A stretch of 64,000 nucleotides of DNA. It comes from Synechococcus sp. CC9311 (lineage in GTDB: Bacteria; Cyanobacteriota; Cyanobacteriia; PCC-6307; Cyanobiaceae). A program made the position numbers and the translations under genes. The notes beneath the pieces were generated by a model. The model was given only the letters and a program-made list of their open reading frames with translations, did not search any database and was not told where the DNA came from. The stretch's first letter is position 1. Each line of letters begins with the position of its first letter. Of the stretch, positions 30,032 to 39,398 are shown piece after piece. The DNA lies in contig NC_008319.1 in NCBI RefSeq assembly GCF_000014585.1, positions 2,294,001-2,358,000 on the forward strand, read 5' to 3'.

Positions 30032-30490
30032 GTGCCATCCTCCGACCACTGGCTTCAGCTCCAACGCAACGTGCGTTTTGGGGAAACCGATGCCGCCGGC
30101 GTCGTGCATTTTTACCAGCTATTTCGCTGGTGCCACGAAGCCTGGGAAGAGAGCCTGGCTCGTTATGGCATCGCCGCGGCCGCCATCTTCCCAGGCTGTC
30201 GAGATATCTGTCAGGTGCCAACCGTGGCCCTACCAGTGGTGCATTGCGAAGCCGATTTCCAACGGCCAGTGCATGGCGGCGATGACCTGCGGATCCTTCT
30301 CGAACCTCAACGGCTCAACCCCGGCTGCTTCGAGGTGAAATACCGCTTCCAGCTCGAGGATATGGATGTTGCTCGTGGTCTCATTCGGCACCTAGCCATC
30401 GAGTCTGAAAGTCGCAGGCGTTGCGCCTTGCCGGAACCCATCGATCTCTGGCTGGAGGCTTCAACCGTAGGGAGACTCGAACCGATCTAA
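30032..30490 (+). CDS. 1,4-dihydroxy-2-naphthoyl-CoA hydrolase (hot-dog thioesterase)
   Basis: A hot-dog thioesterase that releases 1,4-dihydroxy-2-naphthoate from its CoA ester in phylloquinone synthesis. The signature RFGETDAAGVVHFYQLFRWCHEAWEE (part: GETDAAGVVHFYQLFRW) contains the Asp expected for catalysis in this family, of which Synechocystis Slr0204 is a characterised member. The start is taken as GTG 30032; longer forms would read through a low-complexity stretch. The men genes lie just downstream on the opposite strand, supporting the assignment. Confidence 0.87.
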   Translation: MPSSDHWLQLQRNVRFGETDAAGVVHFYQLFRWCHEAWEESLARYGIAAAAIFPGCRDICQVPTVALPVVHCEADFQRPVHGGDDLRILLEPQRLNPGCFEVKYRFQLEDMDVARGLIRHLAIESESRRRCALPEPIDLWLEASTVGRLEPI

Positions 30491-30693
30491 GGGCAGCGTC
30501 GTTGCGAAGACACAACAGTGATCGCCCACACCAATCCAGCAACCTGGAGCGGCAGCATGCAAGCCGCAATCACCAAAGGATGAAAGCCATCATGCGCATG
30601 AGTGGATAAGGCTGTTCCGCTGACGCCAGCTGCCATGGCTAGCAGCAAGGTGGTCACTGATGGCCAAGCACGGGGCATTGCCATCAGAACCAA
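30487..30693 (-). CDS. Small hydrophobic protein
   Basis: About 68 residues with two hydrophobic stretches (about 13-27 and 40-60) around a His-containing turn. It begins inside the stop region of the TM2 gene (10-nt overlap, or exactly adjoining if ATG 30684 is used) and ends overlapping the thioesterase stop by 4 nt. It is plausible as a third member of the menE-TM2 run, but has no recognised domain. Confidence is limited because of size. Confidence 0.45.
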   Translation of the reverse strand: MVLMAMPRAWPSVTTLLLAMAAGVSGTALSTHAHDGFHPLVIAACMLPLQVAGLVWAITVVSSQRRCP

Positions 30694-30962
30694 GCCTTTT
30701 GCTGCTCGAGATACATCTCCCGGAATTCGTCTGTGGATTTTGTGAGATAGATGATGCCTTCAATCATTCCAATGACTGACATCACACCAGTCGCGATGCC
30801 GCATGTCACAACACCGCCCGCCAAACTCACCACCAACATGATGATTCCGGCGTTGTTGTATCCCAATACAAACTTGTGAATTCCGAATGAGCCCAAAAAA
30901 ACGCCCAACAGACCTGCTGCCAGCTTTTTGTTGCTGATTTCAGTTTCCGACAGCACGGTCAT
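30684..30962 (-). CDS. TM2 domain membrane protein
   Basis: A 92-residue protein with the TM2 layout: KKLAAGLLGVFLGSFGIHKFVLG, quoted in part as GVFLGSFGIHKFVLGY, then a second helix and GMIEGIIYLTKSTDEF at the end. TM2 proteins are two-helix membrane proteins of unclear function. It overlaps the menE stop by 23 nt on the same strand. Confidence 0.85.
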   Translation of the reverse strand: MTVLSETEISNKKLAAGLLGVFLGSFGIHKFVLGYNNAGIIMLVVSLAGGVVTCGIATGVMSVIGMIEGIIYLTKSTDEFREMYLEQQKAWF

Positions 30963-32250
30963 GGACGTAGCGCAGAAGACTTGATTCTTGCGACTCCAAC
31001 CAGTCCTGCCAACGGCCCCGTTCCCATTTGCCCTCTAACGAAGGTTCAAGAACCGCGCATTCCAGCCATTGCATGGGCTGCTCGGCCGGTAGCCAGCCTG
31101 AGGTCATCGAGCGCAGGCTGGCTTGAACAGAAGCCCAGCCCTCGGACTCGATCCAGCCATCACGGCAACGCACCAACGCCACCAAACGCTGCCCCCATTC
31201 CTGACTGGCAATCGGAAGCAGCAGCACCGCTTCCAACGGCAGTCCCTGCTCCTGGGCTTGATGCAGCAGGCGTTGACTGAGCTGCTCAGGGAACACCGTT
31301 TCACCACCGGAATGGATTGCACCATCGATCCGACCTTGTATCTGAACGTTTAGAGCCCCATCTCCTGCGGTGATCAAAGCGGCCGCATCTCCGCTGCTCC
31401 ACCAGCCCTCGGCATCCACAAGAGGGGCCAGCCGACCATCAAGCCAGCGCGCGAGCGCCAAACGCCGCGTCCGCACCCTCAACACACCATCCCGATCCAG
31501 GTGCAGTTCCACATCATCGAGGGGCGCACCACAGCCCAGCTCGCCCTGAAGAAAGCGTTCGGGCGCCTGCGCCACCACCATCGCAGCTGTTTCGGTAGCT
31601 CCATAACAAGGAGCAAGGCGAATCCCTAACTCGCGAGCACGCTCAGCCAGGGGTCCAGCCAGGCCGGCTCCTCCCACCCAAACCAGCGCCAAATGCTGCA
31701 ACCACGCCATCCCCTCTGGGTGATCCAGCAACCGTTTGAGCTGTGTGGGCACCAAAGACACCACAGCCTGTTTCTGGCCCCAACGAGGTAAGTCCAAACA
31801 GGTCGCCAGCAAGGACGGCGGATCTTTCATCAAGGGAGGCGGAAGCGACACGTGCTGTGCGCCCCAAAGACGACCTCGCCACCAGGGCATCAGGCCACTG
31901 ATGTGATGAAGCGGCAGGGGGTTGAGCAAGATCAACCCCTCGGGGCTGAGCCCAATCCCCTCCAGCCACCGACCACACGCTGCAGCAGAGCGATCCAAGT
32001 GGGTCCAGGGCTGGAGGCACAAGCTGCGCCCCCCCTGGCTGCCACCACTGGCCAACACCACACCTCCGCCAAGCGGCCAATCAAAGGCAGGGCTTGAAAG
32101 GTCCCCAGCGACTGGACGCCCGCCAGCCTGCACCGCTTGTAGGTGCAACCAATGCCCGGCCTCCACCGCTTGCTGCAGGGCAGCGAAGGTCTCCCTGCCT
32201 CCCCCGGGTTGCACCACCAATGGCACCAGTGCCTGGAAGTCGGAGCTCAC
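30940..32250 (-). CDS. menE: o-Succinylbenzoate-CoA ligase
   Basis: Activates o-succinylbenzoate to its CoA thioester for phylloquinone synthesis. It is a short AMP-forming ligase (436 residues) with LASGGSQGGRSLCLQPWTHL, part of the P-loop-like A3 region; LNPLPLHHISGLMPWWRGRLWG; CYGATETAAMVV (A5 motif); and a C-terminal GRIDGAIHSGGETVFPEQL (A8). The start overlaps the menC stop by 4 nt. The men context makes the substrate assignment secure. Confidence 0.92.
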   Translation of the reverse strand: MSSDFQALVPLVVQPGGGRETFAALQQAVEAGHWLHLQAVQAGGRPVAGDLSSPAFDWPLGGGVVLASGGSQGGRSLCLQPWTHLDRSAAACGRWLEGIGLSPEGLILLNPLPLHHISGLMPWWRGRLWGAQHVSLPPPLMKDPPSLLATCLDLPRWGQKQAVVSLVPTQLKRLLDHPEGMAWLQHLALVWVGGAGLAGPLAERARELGIRLAPCYGATETAAMVVAQAPERFLQGELGCGAPLDDVELHLDRDGVLRVRTRRLALARWLDGRLAPLVDAEGWWSSGDAAALITAGDGALNVQIQGRIDGAIHSGGETVFPEQLSQRLLHQAQEQGLPLEAVLLLPIASQEWGQRLVALVRCRDGWIESEGWASVQASLRSMTSGWLPAEQPMQWLECAVLEPSLEGKWERGRWQDWLESQESSLLRYVHDRAVGN

Positions 32251-33242
32251 CCGCTCACCTCAGCTGCGGCCCACACCTCTGACGGATCGGAACTAAATAA
32301 TGGGCCAGCCGGACACCACCCTGGGGCCAGCCCAGGAGCCGCCGGTGTTTCCCCTTGAGCCTGGAGAGCCGATAGGTGCGCCAACCAGCGGCCACCAATC
32401 CCGGTTTCAAACGATGTACTCAGCATGAGGCGAGGCTTACCCCGAAGCAGATCCCGCAGGAGAGGCCTTGGGTCTCCCTCCAACAACGGTCGGCGCACCT
32501 GCCAGCCCTCCCACTGATCGCGCCAGGCGGGATGGGCCTGCAAAGACTCATCCAGAGCAACCGGAACCACTGCAGCGATGGCCTGAAGGCCCTCCCAGTC
32601 ATCGGCCGCAAGCGGTTGCTCCAACCACTGCAAGCGTGGATCCCCGCGAAGCTGCTCCACCCATCGCCAAGCCTGAAGCCTGTCCCAGCCGCCATTGGCA
32701 TCGAGCCGCACTCGGGCGGAAAACGGAAGTTTGTCGAGCAGCCCCTGAAGCAAGCACCATTCCTCCTCGAGGTTGCAGACCGCCACCTTCCACTTGAGAG
32801 TGAAAGGCAAGTTGGAATCCACTGAGGACAACAAGCGATCCAGTGCATCCCGCATCGCGACTCCTGCCGGCAACAAGAACGCCGACGTTGGCGCCTGTAG
32901 CCAACCAGCAGGGGAGGCACTCCCCAGCTCGCCATCCAGCTCAGCCAGGGCAGCACCAAGGGCGAAAGCCAACGCTGCTGGCACTGTTGCGAGCAAGTGT
33001 TCAAGGCTGCTGAAAGTCCAGACCACCCCAAGCTCCATCATCCGAACCAAGGCGACCTGGCAAGCCTCATACTGATCAGCCTCCAAGGGCGACACCTCTC
33101 CCCATCCGAGACGGCCGGCCGAGTCCTCCAAGCGCAACAACCACCCCCGACGGTGCTGCAACAAACCTGCGGCCGTCAGCAGCGGCTGGCTGAGCTGAAA
33201 CACATAGGGCTTGATCTGCAACCGAAGCTCCATGCCTTTCAA
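32247..33242 (-). CDS. menC: o-Succinylbenzoate synthase
   Basis: An enolase-superfamily enzyme that dehydrates SHCHC to o-succinylbenzoate. It shows the KxK-type catalytic motif FTLKWKVA (about residue 180), the metal-ligand segments VRLDANGGWDR, WLEQPLA and VALDESLQAHP. The position of the usual second catalytic lysine appears as VRRPLLEGDP (Arg). The 331-residue length fits. It overlaps both menE and menA by 4 nt, so the three form a coupled unit. Confidence 0.9.
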   Translation of the reverse strand: MKGMELRLQIKPYVFQLSQPLLTAAGLLQHRRGWLLRLEDSAGRLGWGEVSPLEADQYEACQVALVRMMELGVVWTFSSLEHLLATVPAALAFALGAALAELDGELGSASPAGWLQAPTSAFLLPAGVAMRDALDRLLSSVDSNLPFTLKWKVAVCNLEEEWCLLQGLLDKLPFSARVRLDANGGWDRLQAWRWVEQLRGDPRLQWLEQPLAADDWEGLQAIAAVVPVALDESLQAHPAWRDQWEGWQVRRPLLEGDPRPLLRDLLRGKPRLMLSTSFETGIGGRWLAHLSALQAQGETPAAPGLAPGWCPAGPLFSSDPSEVWAAAEVSG

Positions 33243-34183
33243 CTCAGGAGGGGGCCCAGCGCTAATCCCGCACTTAAGCCAAGACCATTGAGAGCCTGAA
33301 AACGGAGCGCCAAAAATTTGCTGCCAGTGATTCGATCCGGTTCGGCATGGTGATCACGCAGCAAACGAATCAGCGCCGCTGCCGCTGGAAGGCCAATCGC
33401 ACTAAATAAGGCCGTGAGAGGCCAATCACCGTGAAGAACTGGCACCCATTCGAGCGCGAGGGTGCCTGCCACAAACCCGGGCACCAAGCTGGCCGCTTTG
33501 GCCGTACCTAAACGCACCACCGGGGAGCATTTGCCGTGGGCTGCGTCCTCATCGACCTGATGAAAGTGGGAGCAAAACAACACCAGAGACGTTGCAAGTG
33601 CAGGGCCTGAGCCAAGCATCAGAGCGAGTTGCCAAGGCACTGCAGCTTGATCAGCAGGAGCCAACACAAGCAACGCTGCTGCGGTAGCAAACGGCCCAAA
33701 CGCCAGCCAACAGAGAGGCTCCCCCAATCCCCGATACCCCAACCGGAAGGGTGGACCTTGATACAGGTATCCCATCCCACAGCTCACGAGCACCAGAGGA
33801 AGCACGGCGAACGAACTTCGCAACGCGAGCGTCAACATCAAGGCCAGGCCTGAAAGCAACGCAAGACAAGCCCAACGACGTACAGGCCGGCGTTGCCCTA
33901 CAAGCGCCACGATCGAATGAGGTTTGCCGGCCACATCAACGCCTGTTTCTGCATCAAACAAGTCATTGCTGAGGTTCTCCCAAAGGAGAAGAAGCACCGC
34001 CGCGAGCAAAAACCCCAAAAAGTGATCCCAGCGCACCGACGCCTGGACACCCAGTCGCCAGCCCGCTGCTAACACCACGGGCATCACAGCAACCGAATAC
34101 ATCCGCCACTTGATTGCGGCCTTCCAGAGGCGTTGACGATCGGACATGGCGTAACGGGTTGCGACAGCCTGGGGATCTGGCAT
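33239..34183 (-). CDS. menA: 1,4-dihydroxy-2-naphthoate phytyltransferase
   Basis: A membrane prenyltransferase that adds the phytyl chain to DHNA. The prenyl-diphosphate binding motif is NLSNDLFDAETGVD (first Asp-rich loop, about residue 70), and the second loop is CSHFHQVDEDAAHGK. There are about eight hydrophobic helices. Length 314 is normal. It is first of the menA-menC-menE run and divergent from menF (25 nt). Confidence 0.92.
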   Translation of the reverse strand: MPDPQAVATRYAMSDRQRLWKAAIKWRMYSVAVMPVVLAAGWRLGVQASVRWDHFLGFLLAAVLLLLWENLSNDLFDAETGVDVAGKPHSIVALVGQRRPVRRWACLALLSGLALMLTLALRSSFAVLPLVLVSCGMGYLYQGPPFRLGYRGLGEPLCWLAFGPFATAAALLVLAPADQAAVPWQLALMLGSGPALATSLVLFCSHFHQVDEDAAHGKCSPVVRLGTAKAASLVPGFVAGTLALEWVPVLHGDWPLTALFSAIGLPAAAALIRLLRDHHAEPDRITGSKFLALRFQALNGLGLSAGLALGPLLS

Positions 34184-34208
34184 GGGCTAGATCCAGACAC
34201 GCCGCGAC

Positions 34209-35684
34209 ATGGCTCATACATTTGAACAGGATGCTGCACTGATTCGCCCGCGCATGACAGCCGCTTTCAAACAACCAACGGCTGCTCAATCTTTCGGCAC
34301 CCTGCTGGAGAGGGCTCAACGCGCCTGGAATCAGCGCCAAGTCGAGGAGGGCACCTTCAGCATCGCCCTGCCGATAGCCCCTCAGGATCCTCTCAAACAG
34401 TTGCCATGCCTGGCGGCAGACAGCTCTTTTCGTTTCCTATGGGACAGCGCCCCAGGCCTCTGCCTCGCTGCGGCTGGTCAATGCCAACACCTTGAGCTGG
34501 CAGGTCCGCGGCGATTTGAGATTGCTCAACGGTTCAGCGACACCACCCTGCAACGCTTAATTGATGCCAGCCCTGAAGCACCTTGCCAGGCCCGTTCAAG
34601 GGTCTTGCTGGCCTTCAGCTTCTTTGAACAAAGCAAGGAGCAGCAGGAAAATATTGACGCCGTTCCCTGCTTGCAGGCGCTGCTCCCACGCTGGCAATTG
34701 AGTCGGCATGGCCAACAAAGCTGGTTGCGGATGCATGGCCATGCCTGCGATGACTCCGATGTTCGTGTTTTAACGGAAGCGCTATGGCAGATGGCCGAAG
34801 TGCTCAACGCAACCTCGCCACTCGCTGAGCAAGACGATGCAATGGTTCTGGGCACCCCAGTGGGTTGCTGGAAAGAGCGCTATCAACCAGCTCTCGAGCA
34901 AGGGCTGAAATTAGTGAACGATGGAGCGCTGCACAAATTGGTGCTGGCAGTGCGTCAATCGATCGAACTCACCACACCTCTCTCTCCCTTACCTCTGTTG
35001 CGACGGCTGCGGCATCAGCAGACGGGCAGCTGCCGTTTCCTCTGGCAACGAGGAAGCAACGATGCTTTTTTTGGAGCTTCCCCTGAGCGACTGCTCAATC
35101 TGCGTAACGGGCGATTGCGCAGTGATGCCCTCGCTGGGACTGCAGGACGAGGGGAAGGCGGCGACACCCTGATGCAGTCGAGTAAGGACCGTCATGAGCA
35201 TGAACTAGTGGTCAAGGCGATCAGCGACAGCCTTGGCGAAAAGGGACTCACCCCCCAAAGGCCTCGGCGTCCCCAACTGGCACGACATGGGCATTTGATC
35301 CACCTTCATACCCCTATTTGTGCCGATGCCACAGGGCATCAGGCCCTTGCCCTCGCCGCCGCACTCCACCCCACTCCAGCGGTAGCGGGCTTGCCGAGGA
35401 GGGAGGCGATGCATTGGCTGCAAACACTGGAACCATTCGAACGCGGTGGTTATGCAGCGCCCATCGGCTGGATCGACCAAGCCGGTGATGCGGAATTGCG
35501 GGTTGCCATCCGCTGCGGACACCTGCGCGGAAACCAACTTGATCTCACCGCAGGAGCTGGCCTTGTGCGGGGATCCATTGCCGAACGGGAGCTTCAGGAG
35601 GTCAGCCAAAAGCTGGCCGTCTTGGCCGACCAGCTTGATCTTCACTCAGGGAATAGGGGGCGAACGCAGACGCCACTCCAGTGA
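34209..35684 (+). CDS. menF: Isochorismate synthase
   Basis: Converts chorismate to isochorismate, the entry step to phylloquinone. The C-terminal chorismate-binding fold has LHKLVLAVRQSIEL, FFGASPERLLNLRNGRLRSDALAGTAGRG (part: GASPERLLNLRNGRLRSDAL), LHPTPAVAGLPRREA and YAAPIGWIDQAGDAELRVAIR (part: APIGWIDQAGDAELRVAIR). The 491-residue length includes the usual variable N-terminal part. It is divergent from menA. Confidence 0.92.
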   Translation: MAHTFEQDAALIRPRMTAAFKQPTAAQSFGTLLERAQRAWNQRQVEEGTFSIALPIAPQDPLKQLPCLAADSSFRFLWDSAPGLCLAAAGQCQHLELAGPRRFEIAQRFSDTTLQRLIDASPEAPCQARSRVLLAFSFFEQSKEQQENIDAVPCLQALLPRWQLSRHGQQSWLRMHGHACDDSDVRVLTEALWQMAEVLNATSPLAEQDDAMVLGTPVGCWKERYQPALEQGLKLVNDGALHKLVLAVRQSIELTTPLSPLPLLRRLRHQQTGSCRFLWQRGSNDAFFGASPERLLNLRNGRLRSDALAGTAGRGEGGDTLMQSSKDRHEHELVVKAISDSLGEKGLTPQRPRRPQLARHGHLIHLHTPICADATGHQALALAAALHPTPAVAGLPRREAMHWLQTLEPFERGGYAAPIGWIDQAGDAELRVAIRCGHLRGNQLDLTAGAGLVRGSIAERELQEVSQKLAVLADQLDLHSGNRGRTQTPLQ

Positions 35685-35713
35685 TGACGGCTTGAAGCTT
35701 CTCCTTCCTGAGA

Positions 35714-36640
35714 TCAGGACGAAGAACCACTCAGGCGAGCAATCACCATGTCGGCCAGGGGCACATTCATCAGTCGCTCAACCTCGCGAATACCCGTTGG
35801 ACTGGTGACGTTGATTTCACTCAGCATCCCGCCGATCACATCGATACCCACAAAGAACAAACCCTCCGAGCGCAAAGCCGGGGCCAAGGCCTCACAGATC
35901 AAGCGTTCACGCTCCGTGAGCTCCGTGGCCTCCGGAAAGCCGCCAACGGCGAGATTGCTTCGAAACTCCCCCTCTTTGGGCTTGCGGTTCACGGCGCCCA
36001 GGGGTTCTCCATCCACGAGCAAAATTCGCTTATCGCCCTCGGTGACGGCAGGCAGAAAGCGTTGAGCCATCACCGGAAGGGAGCCCTGTTCCGTGACCAG
36101 TTCAAGCAACGCCCCAAGTCCTGGCGCGGACGCTGAAACGCGCACAACACCTAAGCCAGCCCTTCCCCCGAGGGGCTTCAAAACCACTTCTTCTTGTTCA
36201 AGAGCAAAGGCCGACAGCTCCGAAACACGTCCCGATACCAGTGTGGGAGCCATCCAGCGGCTGAAGCGCAGGGCTCCAAGCTTTTCATTCCAACTACGCA
36301 GCGATGCCGGACGATTCAGCACCAAGGCACCCGCTCGCTCGGCCACATCGAGCAAGTGGGTTGCATAGAGATAAGCCTCATCAACGGGAGGATCTTTCCG
36401 CATCCAGATCGCTCCAAAGCGATTGAGCGGACAGCGCTCTGGTTCGCCGATCTCAATCCAGGGATCGGGCTGCACTGGCACAGCAACCGCTAAGGGCTCA
36501 TCACCCAGAGCAATCAAATCTGCAGGCGTAGCCGCCCAGACCTCATGGCCGGCGCGCTGAGCCGCCTGCATCAAGGCGGCTGTGGAATCTTTTGCAGGGT
36601 TGATCCGATCCAGCGGATCCAACACGAAGAGGTGGCGCAT
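35714..36640 (-). CDS. gshB: Glutathione synthetase
   Basis: An ATP-grasp ligase that joins gamma-Glu-Cys and glycine. It starts at ATG 36640 with [20 protein letters not shown]. Motifs are [20 protein letters not shown] (part: [19 protein letters not shown]), [16 protein letters not shown], and near the end [24 protein letters not shown] (part: [19 protein letters not shown]). Upstream codons to 36679 are possible but atypical. It follows grxC on the same strand with a 13-nt gap, linking two glutathione functions. Confidence 0.93.
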   Translation of the reverse strand: MRHLFVLDPLDRINPAKDSTAALMQAAQRAGHEVWAATPADLIALGDEPLAVAVPVQPDPWIEIGEPERCPLNRFGAIWMRKDPPVDEAYLYATHLLDVAERAGALVLNRPASLRSWNEKLGALRFSRWMAPTLVSGRVSELSAFALEQEEVVLKPLGGRAGLGVVRVSASAPGLGALLELVTEQGSLPVMAQRFLPAVTEGDKRILLVDGEPLGAVNRKPKEGEFRSNLAVGGFPEATELTERERLICEALAPALRSEGLFFVGIDVIGGMLSEINVTSPTGIREVERLMNVPLADMVIARLSGSSS

Positions 36641-36653
36641 GGCTGACACCTCT

Positions 36654-36917
36654 TCAGGCCTGACCGGCGAGCAGGCCATCTAGTTTCCCCGCCCGCTCCA
36701 GGCCATGCAGTTCATCGCAGCCTCCTACGTGCTGGTCATTGATAAAGATCTGAGGAACGCTGCGCTTGCCGTTGCCACGAGCGGCCATCGCATCACGTCC
36801 AGGCTCATCCCCATCAACCGAGACTTCGGAGTAGGCCACACCCTTGCGGTCCAGCAAACCCTTGGCGCGCACGCAAAACGGACAGGTGCTCCAGGTGTAG
36901 ATCTCAACCTTGGCCAT
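36654..36917 (-). CDS. grxC: Glutaredoxin 3-type
   Basis: An 87-residue dithiol glutaredoxin. The active site is [15 protein letters not shown] (CPFC), the cis-Pro segment is [18 protein letters not shown]. It reduces disulfides and glutathione mixed disulfides in the cytoplasm. It precedes gshB in the same transcript direction and is divergent from prfB. Confidence 0.94.
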   Translation of the reverse strand: MAKVEIYTWSTCPFCVRAKGLLDRKGVAYSEVSVDGDEPGRDAMAARGNGKRSVPQIFINDQHVGGCDELHGLERAGKLDGLLAGQA

Positions 36918-36998
36918 CGAACTGCCGCATACAAAGGCTGAATCTTATGCAGGACGACCGCGCTGATAGCGTCGAGTCCACAAGACTCCCTTGCACCA

Positions 36999-38127
36999 TT
37001 GCTGGATCTCACAGACTTCAAACGCGATCTCTCCGAGCTCACTGACCGCCTGGGCCATGCCCAGGACTGTCTTTGACGTACCTGCACTGAATGCCAAGCA
37101 GCAGGATCTAGAGCAACTCGCCGCTCAACCCGACTTTTGGAACGATCAGCAAAACGCGCAGAAGCAGATGCGGCGCCTTGATGAAGTCAAGGCACAGCTC
37201 CAGCAACTTGTGGATTGGCGTGGAGCGATCGACGATGGTCAAGCCACCCTTGAGCTGCATGAATTAGAGCCTGACGAAGACCTCCTGGGTGAGGCTCAAC
37301 AGGGACTCAACCAGCTGCGACAAGCTCTGGATCGTTGGGAGCTGGAACGTCTTCTCAGCGGCGAATACGACAAAGAAGGGGCTGTTTTAAGCATCAACGC
37401 CGGTGCCGGGGGTACCGATGCCCAGGACTGGGCCCAGATGCTGCTACGCATGTACACCCGCTGGGCCGAAGACCAAGGGATGAGCGTGAGCGTCAATGAG
37501 CTATCGGAGGGAGAAGAGGCCGGCATCAAAAGCACCACGATTGAGATCGAAGGCCGCTACGCCTACGGCTATTTACGCAACGAAAAGGGCACCCATCGAC
37601 TGGTGCGGATCTCGCCATTCAATGCCAATGACAAACGGCAAACGAGCTTCGCGGGGGTGGAAGTGATGCCCAAGCTGGATGAAGAAGTTGAGCTCGATAT
37701 TCCTGAAAAAGATCTCGAGGTCACGACCTCCCGCTCCGGCGGGGCAGGTGGTCAGAACGTCAACAAAGTGGAAACAGCCGTTCGCATCCTCCACGTGCCC
37801 ACTGGCCTAGCTGTGCGCTGCACCCAAGAACGCTCTCAGCTTCAGAACAAGGAGAAGGCCATGGCTCTGCTCAAGGCGAAATTACTGGTGATTGCCCAGG
37901 AGCAGCGTGCAGCAGAAATTGCCGACATTCGCGGCGACATCGTTGAAGCAGCCTGGGGGAATCAGATCCGCAACTACGTCTTTCACCCCTATCAAATGGT
38001 GAAAGACCTGCGCACCCAAGAGGAGACAACAGATGTGCAAGGCGTGATGGATGGAGATCTCAACCCCTTCATCCAGGCGTTATTGCGCCAAGGTGTGGAC
38101 CGCCCAGGCAGCGACGACGACAGCTGA
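36999..38127 (+). CDS. prfB: Peptide chain release factor 2, programmed +1 frameshift
   Basis: RF2 terminates translation at UGA and UAA. The gene is split by an in-frame TGA at 37074-37076; a short first frame ([19 protein letters not shown]..., ending at CTT 37071-37073) is joined by a +1 shift to the long frame that reads on as GAC GTA (D V P A). The second frame contains the SPF tripeptide (RISPFNAND) that reads the stop codon and the universal GGQ loop ([17 protein letters not shown]). Joined length is about 375 residues. The start is tentatively TTG 36999, with no ATG in the first frame nearby. Confidence 0.9.
37063..37077 (+). promoter_or_regulatory. prfB programmed +1 frameshift site
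   Basis: The sequence AGGA-CTGT-CTT-TGA-C matches the classic prfB autoregulatory shift site: a Shine-Dalgarno-like AGGA (37063-37066), the slippery CTT codon (37071-37073), and the UGAC stop context. When RF2 is scarce, ribosomes pause at UGA and slip +1 onto GAC, making full RF2. This is established for E. coli prfB; here it is read directly from the sequence. Confidence 0.9.
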
Positions 38128-38157
38128 CCGACGTGCACCCATCACGATGATTCCTTC

Positions 38158-38367
38158 ATGACTCAGGCTCCCGAAAACGACAGCGCCCCCTCCACCGCCC
38201 AAAGCGACGAGAAGGGAGCACCACCGCCGAGTTTCGTGAAATTGGCCATGCGCAACATGGTGCGCAAAGGCGGGCAGAGCCTGTTCCATTTCGGCCTGAC
38301 CGCTGCAGGCTTTATTGGTTTCATTCTTGTTGTGGCCTGGTTGGGGCGACCAACACTCCCGCAATGA
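38158..38367 (+). CDS. DUF3285 small membrane protein
   Basis: A 69-residue protein with a polar N-terminus, then VKLAMRNMVRKGGQSLFHFGLT and one membrane helix (about 46-62). This matches the DUF3285 family found in cyanobacteria. Function unknown. The stop overlaps the ybeY start by 4 nt, so it is probably co-translated with ybeY. Confidence 0.8.
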   Translation: MTQAPENDSAPSTAQSDEKGAPPPSFVKLAMRNMVRKGGQSLFHFGLTAAGFIGFILVVAWLGRPTLPQ

Positions 38368-38897
38368 TCACGATCGACCTGGCCTTCAGCCCTGCATCCG
38401 CTGACCTCATCGATGCAGCGGATGACGAAGGCACGCGCTCCAGGCTGCAAGAAGCCGGCGACTGGGAGTGTGAATTAAGCGCTTGGATTGAAGCCCTTCG
38501 TCAGGACCACGGCAATCACTGTCCCGAAGTCGTGAGGACCTGCGACTCGCTCAGTCTGGGTATCTCGCTGCTCGATGACGCCAGCATCGCCGAACTCAAT
38601 CTCCACTGGCGCCAGAAACCCACTCCAACAGATGTGCTCTCCTTTGCTGCTCTTGAGAGTGAGATGCCGATGGTTGCAGGCCAGGAGCTTGAGCTAGGAG
38701 ACATCGTCGTGTCGGTGCCCACCGCCCGTCGTCAAGCTCTGGAACAGAAGCATGGCCTGGAGCGGGAACTGCGCTGGTTGGTCAGTCACGGGCTTCTGCA
38801 CTTACTGAGCTGGGATCATCCCGATGAAGACGCCCTCGCTGCGATGCTGCAAAAACAGGAGCACCTACTTGGCATGGGCAGTAACGTTCGTTCCTAA
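38364..38897 (+). CDS. ybeY: Endoribonuclease YbeY
   Basis: A metal-dependent RNase needed for 16S rRNA 3'-end maturation and ribosome quality control. The three-histidine zinc motif is present as VSHGLLHLLSWDHPDED. The family segment PTDVLSFAALE also fits, and GDIVVSVPTARRQA follows. The 177-residue length is usual. It is followed directly by dgkA at the next nucleotide. Confidence 0.93.
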   Translation: MITIDLAFSPASADLIDAADDEGTRSRLQEAGDWECELSAWIEALRQDHGNHCPEVVRTCDSLSLGISLLDDASIAELNLHWRQKPTPTDVLSFAALESEMPMVAGQELELGDIVVSVPTARRQALEQKHGLERELRWLVSHGLLHLLSWDHPDEDALAAMLQKQEHLLGMGSNVRS

Positions 38898-39395
38898 GTG
38901 AGATCAACTTTGAATCAGCAGATGAAGTCACTGCTGACCCCTGAAGACGGAGCACCGGTGTCGGAGGAGATCAGCCAGCTCAGCACCAAGCGTGCTCATC
39001 GTGCCGCCAAACGGGGTGCCTGGAGGATCGCGGGGGATCTGCCCTCCAGCTTCCGCTACGCGGCCCAAGGCCTTGGCTACGGCTTCTTGAGCCAGAGGAA
39101 CTTCCGTATCCACGTTTGTACGGGAGCGTTGGTCTTAGGGATGGGGATTTGGCTCCAGCTTCCCGCCATCCAGCTGGCGATTTTGGTTCTCACGGTAGCT
39201 GGCGTGTTGGTGCTGGAACTGCTTAATACGGCTATCGAGGCGGTGGTGGACTTGGCGATCGGCCGCCGGTTTCATCCCCTCGCCAGAATTGCCAAGGATT
39301 GTGCAGCAGCCGCTGTTCTCGTCTCTGCGATCAGCTCCATGCTGATTGCGCTCCTTCTTCTCCTACCACCCCTAATTCTGCGCCTGGGCCTCTAA
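38898..39395 (+). CDS. dgkA: Diacylglycerol kinase (prokaryotic DgkA type)
   Basis: A small integral membrane kinase with three helices. It has the family block SFRYAAQGLGYGFLSQRNFRIH and the catalytic ELLNTAIEAVVDLAIG segment. The first 45 residues are a polar extension. The start is GTG 38898, directly abutting the ybeY stop; ATG 38922 is an alternative. It precedes the trpG gene by 3 nt. Confidence 0.9.
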   Translation: MRSTLNQQMKSLLTPEDGAPVSEEISQLSTKRAHRAAKRGAWRIAGDLPSSFRYAAQGLGYGFLSQRNFRIHVCTGALVLGMGIWLQLPAIQLAILVLTVAGVLVLELLNTAIEAVVDLAIGRRFHPLARIAKDCAAAAVLVSAISSMLIALLLLLPPLILRLGL

Positions 39396-39398
39396 ACC

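Noticed and set aside
37074-37076. In-frame TGA inside prfB, as if a pseudogene
   Set aside because: The surrounding AGGA-CTGT-CTT-TGA-C is the known programmed frameshift signal, and the second frame is fully intact.
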